Source: Leptasterias polaris (Eukaryota > Echinodermata > Asteroidea > Forcipulatida > Asteriidae). Taken from it: DNA of 64,000 nt. The position numbers and the translations under genes were made by a program. Where the stretch lies: contig JAZGTN010000027.1 in NCBI GenBank assembly GCA_037783415.1, positions 4,984,001-5,048,000 of the forward strand. Reading direction: 5' to 3'. Positions within the stretch are counted from its first letter, which is position 1. Each line of letters starts with the position of its first letter. This document shows positions 52,801-64,000 of the stretch, piece by piece. A model generated the notes under the pieces. That model did not search any database, was not told the origin of the DNA, and saw only the letters and a program-made list of their open reading frames with translations.

Positions 52801-55693
52801 CGTGTAAATCTAACAAATTAGCGCCCGGTGTGTCCACAAAAGATTCCATTCCAATGTCATGGACGACTTACAGGCGATTAGCTGGTATAAAAGCCATAAA
52901 TCTGTTGGTTACCCGGTCAAGATTGGGGGCCCCTATCACGGAAACGGTCTATAAATACTTCCAGATACTATTCCCACCCTTATAATGACATTATATTTTC
53001 TAAATCCTAAGCTTACTTATAGATCAAACAGACAGGAGAGGACTGTGTGTGTTGGGTACTGTGTAGTTCTGCATAATAACGTCCCAGGGCATATTCGAGC
53101 GCCCGGGATCGTCAGGGGGTGATTTGAGGACACTGAATCTTAGCAACAAACACACAGAGAGAGACCTTTAGTTTCCTCATTCAAAATTAAGCCGTATGGT
53201 GCCTGACTAATATTGGATTTGATTCTCATTAAGAGGACAGGTTTACATCGAGTGCGTGTCGTCTGGTACCCCTATGATGTCTGTACAATACAGCACGGGC
53301 ATCACATCGCTGATTGTCATTTTGACATCCCAAGCTCTACTCACCTAAGTTGGGTGTTTGAGTGTTTGAGCATATTTCATCTTTCTATGGTACTATTTGA
53401 ATGTCGGTTAAAAAAAATATTTAAAAAAATATATAAACATAAAATATGCAACAAAAGATGACCACGAAACATTTTGTTTGTAAATGTTTTACCCCGTATT
53501 ATAACTACAACACAAATACTTCAACCTCGAAAATACTCGATCATTTTGTTCCCGGTGATGCCCAGGCTATGGTGTGAAGCCCGATTACATCAATGACGCG
53601 AATGGGCTGACAAGACAATCATCCCTGGATCAAGGAAACTTAAATTACAATACTCAATTTTATTGCCCGGCTCAAAAGCGCTGCAAGAACAGGTTTCGGT
53701 CCTCCGCACAGGCCTTGGTATCATGAGCTTGCATATATATATATTGATATATATGGCATATACACCCTTTCTTCTTCTAAGATAGCGAAAAAGAGTTATG
53801 CACCCGTAGGCAGTTTCTTCTATGTATTATTCGCATGGAATCCTTTCACCGGAGGTCACGGATGACTTTTTTCCCCCTCCTCGTCTCTATTGTCATGTTC
53901 ACTAATGTAACGTGCTCCGAAAACCATGAACGAGAAGGCAATGTGTCCCAGCGGAGCTGAGATACCATCTGCTCTCGACTGGCTTGCTTCCATCGCCCGG
54001 AAGCTTCCGTGCTTGGTGAGTGACGGTACACGCTCCATTTCAACCCCTTGAAACAAGCTAAACAAAACATGTTCACTTTTTTTTCATTCTTCTTCTTCGT
54101 AAGTCACTCTAGTCGTTTCATTGCCTTGGTGATTTAGACATGCTGAACATAAAAGTGATGTTTTAAGGCATTCCTACATTTGCTTTGCTATAAATGTATA
54201 AAATAAATTCGCAACGGCATGCTCTGAAATCAGGTCGGGGCGAGTCAGTCTTTTTGTCTTCTTTTTTTGTCCTTTTCTTTTTGCCACCAAATTCAATTAA
54301 CAATATTAAGACATATGCTTCATTGTGCTGATTCAGAGCAATGAATTATGAATTCATTACCACTTATTGGGAAAAGTCATGCTTGTAACTAACCACTGCA
54401 TTGAAAAGTGATCATACTGCAGCTCCTAATATAAACTTGCGGTGTAGGCGTATACCGTATTGCATCTGATGAAGTAGTTGAGGCTACAAAAGCTGAGATG
54501 CAGTTTTTTATGTAATTAGTCAGTCTTCAAGTGCTACCACTATCTTCTCTGTTTTAGGTACCACTTACCAGTACAATGTGTATTGATCAGATGAATAATG
54601 GCATATTCTACTACTTGGGGATCCACACATCAACACACCCAGTAAAATGTTTGGAAACGATGATGAAAAAAGATACATAGGCCTATACTTTATTCCTATA
54701 GCCCCATGTAGTTTTACCATCATGCACACTGAGTGTGCATCTAGTTGTTTGTACGTCTTCTGTCCTTAAAAAGCTTATACTAGTAATTTTGACTAGTTGA
54801 TTATTTCCATGTATAGTTAGATGTCTTCTTTTCATTCTCAGTTAATTTACTAAAAACTCAACTGTGCTCATTGCTGTTTTGTCCGTTTTAGGGTCTAGAA
54901 CTATATAGCGACCAGAGCAGTATAGTTCAAAATGTAGGTCCATTTTGTTCCCAATTTGACCCGTAAGTTCACCTAAGATTTTAAGGGAAATTTTGTTTCT
55001 TCAAATATAGATTTAAGAAAGTTATAAGCTTGCATTTAAGAAATTGAACGGACAATCCGCCAATGATAAATTGTAGGTAATTAAAAACTAAAAATTAGTT
55101 CATTGTTGGGACTAACGACATATTCTCACGACCATCAACCATGTACAAACAATGTCGCATGTTCCATATATTTTTTGCATTGGGTATGCAAAAGTTGTTG
55201 TATGTTTTTTCGTTTTGAAACCGCATCATCTGTCAAAATTCGTTGAGAAAAAACAAATATATATATAGGCCTATAACATATATATTCTTTCGGAGAAATT
55301 AACTTTAAAAATACATGTGGAGGACCCGGTGCCATTAGTGTTCTTTGCTTCAAGTCGGGGGCAAGCACCTAAAAGACTAAACTGACACCTAGTACGACAG
55401 TCAGGCGAAACGGTATGAGACAACGGTTATACGGTACCAACCCTACAAGTATGGCCTCCCCGTGGCAGATGTGTAGCGACAGGGAAAGTGCATCATCTTA
55501 AGAAAAAAAAATAAAACCGTCGAGTAGTGCACTGGGAAGCAATGGAGACCAAACTGATATGCTTTAATCCAATACCACACTGGACGAAAATGGTCTCCTG
55601 AAACGTCGAAATATAATACAGAAAAACCAACTGAGTGGGGCCATCCCCTAGGCAGTATAGTGGATCTCTAGCATCAACACAAACATCCACGCA

Positions 55694-55713
55694 AGAGAGA
55701 GAGAGAGAGAGAG
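55694..55713 (+). repeat. (GA)n microsatellite
   Basis: GAGA run of about 20 bp in a purine-rich stretch extending to about 55790. Confidence 0.85.
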
Positions 55714-56638
55714 TGAGAGCGGGTAAAGCAAGATGATAAGAGAGAGGAAGATATAAGAGGGGAAAAAGACAGCGTAAGGAAGAAAAGCGAGCGTGTACTG
55801 TCTGTCTTGCTTACGGGCAACTAGTGAGCACCGAAGCAGCACTTGTATATCTACCCAGAAATCACCCGTTGTGATGCCGTGTGCCTTTTGGACTTGATGC
55901 GAAGATGTTTTTTCTTTCTTTTCTTTTTCCCTCTTGCTTTTCCCCCGTTATTGTAATTGTTTCCCTTCAGTATTTTTTCCCTTCACCTTATTCTTCGTAT
56001 TCTTTGTGTCCTTGTCCATTAACGACAGGGAGTGGGTCCTACAGGGAAAAGGGCATGCATTAATTTAATACGCAGGAGATCAAGAGACTGCGAAAGCGAG
56101 AAGGGGCAGCCTTTTGTCTGCGCATAGCACAGGACTTATATCAACAACAATTACATGACATCGTCAGGGTAAAGTTGAGTCTAAACAAGGCAAGTAAAAA
56201 AACCAATAATAATTTAAAGGTGACAGGGGTCGGCAAAAACACACAGTGATATTCAGACGCACTATTGTTCTAAAGTGACTTTGTAATACTTTTCAGGTCG
56301 GTGGCGAAAAGGGAATCACAAACTATGAGCGGAATATTTGTATATTAAATACACGGTTATCACGTGCAGGATGGGGGCTTGGCCTAAATGCAGCATGCTG
56401 TGTTGAAGTTATGATAACAAATCCCTGTTCAAAAGTTCAGCTTGAACTCTATTTCATGCACGGAACATTGTAAAGAATGAACGCGGCAATATTTGTTTTC
56501 ACCGGAATATGAACTCTCCCGAGCATGATTTGTTCACCTTTTCTCGCTTACCATGGCATTCTGTGCTCGAACAGTCCATAGCCTGTGCTTTACAAAGCAC
56601 CGTAAGCACTGGATTTTGAGGTAAGCATCGCCACGAAG

Positions 56639-56843
56639 CAGTGTTGTATAACTCGAGTCCAGGACTCGGACTCGAGTCCGTCTCGAGTCACAATTTCGGT
56701 GACTCGGACTTGACTCGAGTCACGTCTGCAAAAGACTCGGACTCGGACTTGGACCAAGTGACTCGGGACTCGGACTCGGACTCGACCCAAGTGACTTGAG
56801 ACTCGGACTCGGACTCGACACAGGTGACTCGACTACAACACTG
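56639..56843. mobile_element. 205-bp hAT-like MITE with 8-bp target duplication
   Basis: Termini CAGTGTTGTA and TACAACACTG are perfect 10-bp inverted repeats, flanked on both sides by CCACGAAG (56631-56638 and 56844-56851), an intact 8-bp target-site duplication as made by hAT transposases. The inside is a degenerate array of ACTCGAGTC / GGACTCGGACTC words. It has no coding capacity, so it would depend on an hAT transposase elsewhere. Confidence 0.88.
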
Positions 56844-56908
56844 CCACGAAGTAGCCCCCTACAGGTGAGATCATTGAGGAAAAAACGTCACGGTCAGACC
56901 ATGCTTCG

Positions 56909-57095
56909 GGGACCCAAATTATAGAGCTGCAAGCACAAAATAGTAGCTAAGTACAACAAAATAGCTTACCAAAATAAAATTACCAGCCAAAAATACCATG
57001 TCACTTGTACTATATGTGACTGGTATCCAACCTATTTATGCTTAGCAGAAAACTGTTAAGCAATACTTTCAGATTAAGCAGATGATATCAGGCCC
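56909..57095 (+). mobile_element. ~187-bp dispersed non-autonomous element, copy 1
   Basis: Begins GGGACCCAAATTATAGAGCT, runs through AGCTTACCAAAATAAAATTA, a CATGTCACTTGT...ATATGTGACTGGTAT core and GCTTAGCAGAAAACTGTTAA, and ends near TATCAGGCCC. The core forms a small hairpin. Same order as the copies at 59267-59455 and 61037-61220. Confidence 0.7.
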
Positions 57096-57224
57096 TGATG
57101 TTGAAACCTAGCCGATACCGGTAGCCTACCAATGCGTAAAAAAATGTATTTCTTTAGTTTAAAAAGAAAATAAAAAGAAGAAAGAAAAGGGAACCAGTCG
57201 CGAGCAGTGTAGATTCAATGATAT

Positions 57225-57313
57225 TTTGGCTGGTAGCCTTCTTCTGGTTAGCAATAATTTTCCGTGCTTAGCTTAATTTTTTTGATTGCTGAGCATCTTC
57301 ATGAAATTGGCCT
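57225..57313 (-). mobile_element. Partial inverted copy of the ~187-bp element
   Basis: On the minus strand it reads GGCCAATTTCATGAAGATGC, then TTAAGCTAAGCACGGAAAAT, then TGCTAACCAG, matching the first half of the family. The second half is missing or too diverged. Confidence 0.55.
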
Positions 57314-57864
57314 TATCATTATCGAATTAGCATGAACGATTAAGATGACAAATAGAAGTTACTTGTATTGGTATCAGTCACAAATAAAGTACATTACACA
57401 ATAATATTTTGACTGCCCCTTCAGCTATGCGGCGTTTCCTAATCCTAGGTTCGTCACATTTCGTGCAGCTGCAATGGACTAATCCCTCGTTGCAAAAGTT
57501 AACAAAGTTTCCGCTTAAGTTATTTTGTTCATTCCCTCCTCAAACTCAAGAACGCTGACTTGTTTTTTCTATTTGGAAACAAATAATGAACATCACGTGG
57601 TCTTGAAAGAGTTCACGGCACCTCTGTCAAGGCTACTTAGTTTCTTCCTGGTTCGAGACGTAATGCAGTTTGCTGGAGAATCGTCGATTTCTACGACTAA
57701 AGCCGACAATAATGCAGTTATAACTGGGTTATAAGATTGCTCGTATGCAGGGCGGCCAGAAGACGACGCGAGGCAATGCACAGGAACGCTAATTGAAGAG
57801 GATGGCACGGCAAGATATTGGATAAGATATCCTAGCATCAGCTACGAGTAGGATATGCATCATA

Positions 57865-57881
57865 GGGGGGGGGGGGGGGGG
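57865..57881 (+). repeat. Poly-G tract, 17 G
   Basis: Run of 17 G leading into a G/A-rich purine stretch to about 57930. Confidence 0.93.
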
Positions 57882-58442
57882 TGGAGGGGAGGAGACAAGA
57901 AGTGAGACGAGAGGGAAGAGTGGAGATAACATAACCATCACGGACATCGATTGGAAGAGATATGCAGTATAGAGTCTTGACAGTGACGACAGCGTTTTAT
58001 CGCAATGGAACGGGACATAATTATATCACATAAATTGTTTTAATAAATACTATGAGCAAGTACACATTCCAAACAGCACCTACAAAGCTAGCAATCATGG
58101 TGAAAACTTTGAATGCACAATTTTATAATTTAATGTATTCAGTAAATGAACTGCTACAGACAACAGCCCTATAGATAGTCCTACGAGCACCTTGGGGAAA
58201 GGGCGATAGTATAAGCAACTACAAAACCTATAGTAGGCCTTTTTCGAACCAGCCCAAAACAGCTGACGGATTTGGTCTAAATTATTCTTTGTTTTAATTT
58301 AAGAAGTAGGCCTACTCGCCTGCATTTGGTTTTGTTTGTTTGTGTTTGGGCTTTATTTTGACCGGTTATCGTCTGTGTAAAATTTGTTTTAAAAAATTAA
58401 TTTTTGGATTAATTAGTTAAAACTTCTCGGACCTACCGGTGT

Positions 58443-58550
58443 TTGTATCTAAAATATTCAAACATTTAAACATTTAAAAATTTTAACATTTTAAACAATT
58501 TAAACATTTAAACATTTAACATATTTTAAAACATTTGGACAATTAAACAT
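58443..58550 (+). repeat. AAACATTT low-complexity stretch
   Basis: Irregular repetition of AAACATTTAAACATTTAA-like words; AT-rich simple sequence. Confidence 0.75.
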
Positions 58551-58893
58551 TAGCCTATATCAAAGATTTTCTTGCTTTATTTGGAGCGGGGAGAATTGTT
58601 TCCCCTTAACCCTTGCATCTAAGACAGTCATGAATGTAATTATGTTGTAAATTAAATTAGATTGATGTATCAAATGTGCGTGTCTCCCTTGTTCAATGCT
58701 TGTAAAATCTGGATGGGCTCCATTTTGTAGCAAACACCTCACCGGGGGAAGGACATCATGACGACTGGGCGGGTTCACGCTACAGTGCCCGCTGAAATGG
58801 GCCCGGAGGATACGAGGCGAGTATGCAGAACGGATTACTGGACACGACCCGCTGGGCATGTCATCTGCCGCATCACTCCGTACGAGCTCAGCA

Positions 58894-58916
58894 CCCCCCC
58901 CCCCCCCCCCCCCCCC
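58894..58916 (+). repeat. Poly-C tract, 23 C
   Basis: Run of 23 C (poly-G on the minus strand) before CACCTCCCC. Confidence 0.95.
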
Positions 58917-59266
58917 ACCTCCCCACTATTAAATGCTCATCGATCATTGTACGACGTATAACATATTGTAGCCAGTGCTGAGGGTATTGGGGTAGGGGCC
59001 TATATAGCCCCCTAACCCCCCATCAAGCTGTTACTGACCGATAATGACTATGGGTAGATTTTATCCCAAAACATCCACTACAATGAAGTGGAACACAAAC
59101 ATTTATTTTAATAACTCTGGTTTTCTGTTCCCCATTATTATTTTTTTGCAACATCATTGAAAGTCAATACCAATTAAAAAGAAACGTACGGTAGTAGGCC
59201 TACATGAATAAATAATTCAAGCTGTATAATTATACACAAAACTCAGGGAATTGCATCAATAAGCAA

Positions 59267-59455
59267 AGCCCAATTTCATGCTTAAACACAAACAATAGCT
59301 AAGCAAAACAAACCTAAGCTGACTAAAATAAGGTAACCAGAAATAATACAATTTCTCATGGACGATCTATGACTGGTTTCCTGCTCATTCAGTTTGCTTA
59401 TTATTTTTTTTTTTTAAGCAACATTTTCTGCTGAAGGGTTCTATGAAGTTGGGCT
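59267..59455 (+). mobile_element. ~187-bp dispersed element, copy 2
   Basis: Left end AGCCCAATTTCATG and right end CTATGAAGTTGGGCT are inverted, and the body has ATAGCTAAGCAAAACA, GTAACCAG, TGACTGGTTTCC and TAAGCAACATTTTCTGCT in family order. Length 189 bp. No clear target-site duplication. Confidence 0.7.
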
Positions 59456-59699
59456 CAGGTTGAAGAGCAATCTATAGCCAAAGTTGCTCATGACAATGTA
59501 AGGCTTTATCGTAATTAGAACTAGGGGTAGAAGACTTATTTTATGTTGTCCTTTGTTATAAAAACGAGAGCCGCATGATTCTGGTCAGCCGTAATCACTC
59601 CGTCGAGCGGAGCGCTGAGTCAAGGTATGCGGGGTCGAGAGGCGAAATTCACGGCAGCTTTAACCCCAGGGATTAGAGACCATACCACTCCGGACTGTG

Positions 59700-59880
59700 G
59701 TGACCAAGTGACCGTTAACTAATCATATCAGGCGGCATTATCATCTTGTCGGATCCCTTAGACACTCATAGCACTCCTCATGCAATTACTTAATTAAAGT
59801 TGATTTAATTGTCACCAATTTAGACAGCGATTGAGAGATTAGAGCAGTGCCTAATTTGGTCCTTTCGTTCAATGGGTGTG
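59700..59880. promoter_or_regulatory. Candidate regulatory stretch (very low confidence)
   Basis: Non-repetitive sequence with several AT-hook/homeodomain-type words: GTTAACTAATCATATC, CAATTACTTAATTAAAGTTG, ATTTAATTGTCACC. No further support. Confidence 0.13.
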
Positions 59881-60129
59881 GTAAGGGCAGTTATGTGGTG
59901 CTGTCAATATGGGGATCTAATAATTTTATATGGTGTGAATGTTGACAAATATTGTAAAATGATGCTGTATAGTACCGGTATATCATTAATGTTTAACATG
60001 AATGGCACGAGAAGGATTTGGCAAATAATAAGGAAACTATTCGTCGGTCAGCATTGATTAATAACGGTACCCAAATCATCAGACTCTTTGTGTTTTAACG
60101 TGTTTTGTTTCATCTGTTTTATTTGTTTG

Positions 60130-60197
60130 TCATTCAAGTCGCCATAGTGTTTAATACCCGATACAGATAAGCATATGATACATCCCACGCGTTAAGT
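60130..60197 (+). repeat. Dispersed ~68-bp repeat, copy A
   Basis: Shares AGTCGCCATAGTGTTTAATA, TACAGATAAGC and CATCCCACGCGTTA with 60735-60800, about 600 bp away, in the same orientation and with moderate divergence. Confidence 0.65.
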
Positions 60198-60436
60198 AAT
60201 TTTTTATATATAATTTGTAATTAAATGTTTTACTCAACAGCCTTGCGCTTAAAAGAAACTTCGTAAAGTTAAACCCAACCATTGCTTCCAAGAGTTCAAT
60301 CAATTACTTTTTAAAGTTCTTTCTAAATGGGAGTTTTATTTTTTCAGATTGACACGGGCTGTAGTGGCCTGCCAATTTTGCTGGCTAATAATATCCATTG
60401 AACCGACAGAGAGAAAGGGGGTTATTTTACACCCCG

Positions 60437-60454
60437 CCCCCCCCCCCCCCCCCC
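60437..60454 (+). repeat. Poly-C tract, 18 C
   Basis: Run of 18 C, 183 bp from the poly-G tract at 60637-60664. The two are complementary and could pair as an inverted homopolymer. Confidence 0.93.
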
Positions 60455-60636
60455 TGAAATTTCCATATCTATCAGTATCACCTCTCCATATCAAAGCATC
60501 AATACAGGAAGGTGTGGGCATCGGGGAAAATTCTACATGTCATTTTGATTAAATATTCACTTGATATGAAATGAGGTATTGCGAATGTAAAAACAGGCAA
60601 ACGCATATCAATTTAGGATCTCGTGAGGGAGAGAGA

Positions 60637-60664
60637 GGGGGGGGGGGGGGGGGGGGGGGGGGGG
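60637..60664 (+). repeat. Poly-G tract, 28 G
   Basis: The longest homopolymer in the window, preceded by a GAGAGAGA run. Confidence 0.95.
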
Positions 60665-60734
60665 AGAAAGAAAATACTCATGAAAACTGCATGTTGCAAT
60701 GAGCAACGTATGGCCGTAGATAGCTTCAGCCACA

Positions 60735-60800
60735 TGTCAGTCAAGTCTCCATAGTGCCTGATACCCACTACAGATAAGCGTACGTCACATCCCACGCGTT
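60735..60800 (+). repeat. Dispersed ~68-bp repeat, copy B
   Basis: Second copy: AGTCTCCATAGTGCCTGATA, CTACAGATAAGCGTACG, CACATCCCACGCGTTAC. Either a local duplication or two fragments of one element family. Confidence 0.65.
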
Positions 60801-61036
60801 ACAAGGCACGGCATATCAGACGTTCAAATCTAGCAGGTAAACCTGAAGGATTGGATGCATTATAACGCATAGAGAATAATGTATACAGAAAAACATGGGA
60901 TGGAAATAGCCAGGTGATACAGTCCGAAGTGTACTGAGTACAAAGGTCATTGTATTAACCTCTGTGACGTAAACTTGGGAAGGGAATTCGGGGGTCACAG
61001 ACTCTTCTACAGGAATATAAATTAGTTAGCTGTAGT

Positions 61037-61220
61037 GGGCCCAATATCGTAGAGCTGCTTAAAAAAAAATTAGCTAAGCACAACAAAATTATGCTTACCA
61101 GAATGTGATTACCAGCCCAAATAATAATACTATGTCACATGTACAATGTGTGACTGGTATCCTACCCTTTGTTGCTTAGCAAGAAATTGTTAGCAACATT
61201 TTCTGCTTATTTACGCAGCA
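61037..61220 (+). mobile_element. ~187-bp dispersed element, copy 3
   Basis: Left end GGGCCCAATATCGTAGAGCT, body with AGCTAAGCACAACAAAATTA, ATGCTTACCAGAATGTG, a GTCACATGTACAATGTGTGA hairpin core, CTGGTATCCTACCC and TTAGCAACATTTTCTGCTTA. The right terminus appears truncated at about 61220. Confidence 0.7.
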
Positions 61221-62153
61221 AGAGCCTTCCCCTCATGTCATCGGGCAGCCTTCAGAGGAAGGGATCATTGTTAAGGAGACTGCACCATTTTTGATTGTCA
61301 TAAGCAATCCCCGGCTTCATGTTTCATGGTTCATAGTTGCCCAAGCAATTTTTTAAATTTTATTTCCCTTCAAAGTCCAACTTATGTTGCTATGCATGCT
61401 CCTAGTCCTAGCCTGTTGGGGTTTTTTTTTCATTTTTTTTTTCATGAAATTTTTGATTGCCCATGACCGCTGTTTGTCATGTTTGACCGTAGCTGGCAGG
61501 TATAGGTTGTGTGTAAATAGACAATATATATAAATTGATTTAAAACAAAGTTTTGAAAAGCTAAAAGGTCTTTATGGACAGCGTTCGGGAATTTTTTGAA
61601 TACCAATATAAACTGAGCAATGTTTAAACTTGAAAGGTCACGGCGGTAATTTCTTCCACAGCTCTGCTACAACTGAGCCTACCGACCCCTGTGAAACGCA
61701 TAAATCTACGGGCCGTATATAAGCGCAGAGTCCTGCGTTTAGCAGCAGCCATGCAATTGGGACCGTTTTTGTAATGCAGGCCTACTATACGAAATGTAAG
61801 TACAAGAAAATGAAATTGATAAATAAAAATGTGATTATCTATTCATTGTCAGAATCAAACTAGGCCTATATTCAAGGGGGAAAAAAAAGGTGACGGTTTC
61901 AGCTCGTTTCGTTTTGGGCGACACAATTGCGAATCTCAGGACCGCCACTTGATTTGTTCAAGTTCAGACATGGATCGTTGTTATTCACACATTGTCTGTA
62001 AAAATAAATCCTATTTGAGTGTTTTGTTTCCGTAGTCATCTTTCATTCAGACGTTATTACTCACGCCAAATACCATTAACCATTACCAATAATTATATCA
62101 TTTGAAAGGTAAATTATATCATCAATTGTTATCTAAGAATGAATTCACTTTAC

Positions 62154-62365
62154 TCTTTTCAGAGCCAACACTCATCCCGAACGAGATTTACACATGTAAT
62201 GGTCGTACCCGCAAGTTTACCGGTATGAGTTACTTCTTATTTTCCACACAATGCAAAGCTTCGAACACCACATCGAGACCACAACGGCTCATTTTCAGAG
62301 CCAACATTGCCTCCAAAAGAAATTTACACATGGTTGTACCTGCAATTTTACTAGTTATAAATACT
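62154..62365 (+). repeat. Local direct duplication, about 80-bp unit
   Basis: Copies at 62154-62235 and 62289-62365 share TTTTCAGAGCCAACA, GAAATTTACACATG, TCGTACC/TTGTACC and a GTATGAGTTACTT / GTTATAAATACTT end. About 54 bp of other sequence separates them. Each begins with an acceptor-like TTTTCAG, but the frames give no recognisable protein. Confidence 0.65.
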
Positions 62366-64000
62366 TTCAAGAGTAAATTCATTCATATTAATTTCTAGTT
62401 TTCAAGAAAAAATAACACGCAACCAGCCTGTGAAATTACAAATTGGAAATCACGTTTTAGCGAGAGTAGTTAGTGGTTTATCTTTCTTTTTGTGTACAAT
62501 ATCTCCGATCGCTTTTGGCAATCAAAATTAGCAATTGTAAAATCCGGGAGTCTTCTTATGTAATTTCCCCAACTTTGAAGTATTTCAGACTCAAATAATT
62601 ATCTGAAGAATCATGGCACTGGAACTGTACAATGAATTAGTTTTCAGATTTAAACGAAATCGAATTTTGTTTACGAATGCTAATCACGTAGCCTATGTCT
62701 AAAGGTATCTCCGTCAAACTGAAATGTGAGGTTTTGTCATTATAACAAACTAAACCACACAACTTTACTGCTATCGTGCGTGACTTCAACCAAATCGAAA
62801 AAATAAAATAAAATAATAAAAATGACATCGCGGTTTTTCTCTCTTTCTCTTCCCACCCATGACCGCATTCTTTTTTCTAATCTGAAACGCACACTTACCG
62901 ACACACTACACCGTAATCTGACGAGGGGTTTCATAATCCGGGATAACGATAAAATCTTCGTGTGTGGAACGTGGGAGATAGAACCTGGCGTGGGATTAAG
63001 TTATTGAAGTTGTTTTTGGCTATCTGTATTTATTGTTTGATTACTTTGGTAATTATGAATTCCGCAATACTGTGCAGGTGTTCATTGCACTATGGCACCT
63101 ATCCCCTTGTTGATGTGTTTTTTGAAGGGTGCTCCATTCGTGTTTGAGATAAATTAATGCAATGTGTTGTTTTTCTGAATTAAGCTCGTTAATTGGTATC
63201 ACTCCACTTAATTGAGAAATTATATAAGGAATAATCGACGATAGGTTTCCAACGTTCAAATTCGCCCCGAATTGGGACTGGAACGAATTAGAAAAGTATA
63301 GGTAGGGCCTATATAGCCATGAATAAAAAACTTCCATGAAAGTTCTTTTTATATCAACATTGTCGTACCATTACTCATTATAGGCCATGTAAAAAAAACA
63401 CCAGTTGATCGTCCCCTCCCTCATCCCTTTTTGAACCCGCATTTTATTATTATTTTTGTTTACCCTCATCTTGACACTATTTTTGATAATTGATTTAATT
63501 TATCCATATTTTAGACTTCTAAGTTCTACAAAAATAAGAAGCCAGTAAACTCCTAGTCGGGCTAGTTTCTTCATTGAAAGAAATAATAAAAATTAAAAAT
63601 TAAAAAGGCCCTCATCTTTCTTTTGGGGGGGATAAACCTGGACGACCAGCTGGTGTATTTTTATTTTTTTACTTGGCCTGTGTTTGTAAATGCATCAAGA
63701 TCCAATATTTATAAGATTTGATGATTTTAGGTCCTTCACCGGTGTATACCAAATAACCGCTCTAGAAGGAGCAGTTACTTGTATGTAAATATATTAATAG
63801 AACTGAATAATTAACGAACACCTCAACATTTTTGAAACGATTACTGTAATCCATCAACAGAAACTAATCCGAGCAATGGTGCATGCATCCCCACGCCCCC
63901 TCCCCCCATCCCACGCGCCATTACCACTTCAATGAAACCAACAAAAACGTGAAAAGAAGATTCAAGTAACACATCTTGACTAAACTGAAAAGTAGGTCAG

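Larger units (their letters stand above)
36402..64000. other. Upstream (5') flank of Otx: no convincing gene
   Basis: About 27.6 kb in which every reading frame is short and lacks recognisable domain content or a convincing exon structure. It is occupied by the repeats listed separately, long G/C homopolymers and AT-rich unique sequence. Long flanks rich in regulatory elements are usual for developmental transcription-factor genes (family knowledge). Between the listed repeats I see nothing that can be named. Confidence 0.6.

Overview
This window is animal DNA, most likely from an echinoderm and plausibly a sea star. It is AT-rich and intron-rich, full of short non-autonomous repeats, and holds one gene I recognise with confidence. 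That gene is an orthodenticle-family (Otx) homeobox gene on the minus strand. The echinoderm assignment is inference: it rests on the Otx sequence, tRNA-derived SINEs and an excess of the palindrome TAGGCCTA. A hemichordate or another echinoderm class is not excluded.

Otx layout, read right to left on the minus strand. A possible leader exon ends at 35975 (weak). A 5' coding exon covers 28575-28761, or extends to the ATG at 28783. The N-terminal Otx exon is 18259-18449, with an internal ATG at 18391. The first part of the homeodomain is 9911-10062. The rest of the homeodomain plus the C-terminal transactivation region and stop is 3237-3767. Every junction is GT..AG, and the phases (1, 2, 1, 0) join without a frame break. 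The homeodomain is interrupted before VWFKNRRAK and has lysine at position 50, as in Otx/Otd. The C-terminus carries the Otx WSP motif and ends in SWKFQVL. Three lengths can be read from the DNA: 360 aa (ATG at 28783), 317 aa (ATG at 28654) and 271 aa (ATG at 18391).

The four introns (about 7.2, 10.1, 8.2 and 6.1 kb) hold most of the repeats in the left half: a 25-copy 16-bp minisatellite, tRNA-derived SINE pieces, hairpins, poly-G tracts and one possible degraded coding relic. From about 36.4 kb to 64 kb I see no convincing gene. This is the region 5' of Otx and contains transposon-like foldbacks, SINEs, an hAT-like element with an intact 8-bp target duplication, a cluster of about 187-bp elements, and long G/C homopolymers. 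Some richer stretches with homeobox-type motifs (30.2-30.6 kb, 38.5-38.95 kb, about 59.7-59.9 kb) are candidate Otx cis-regulatory modules on composition alone.

A short plus-strand reading frame at 36261-36401, starting about 290 bp from the possible Otx leader exon and facing away from it, could encode the start of a small secreted peptide. It is the only other coding candidate I would follow up.
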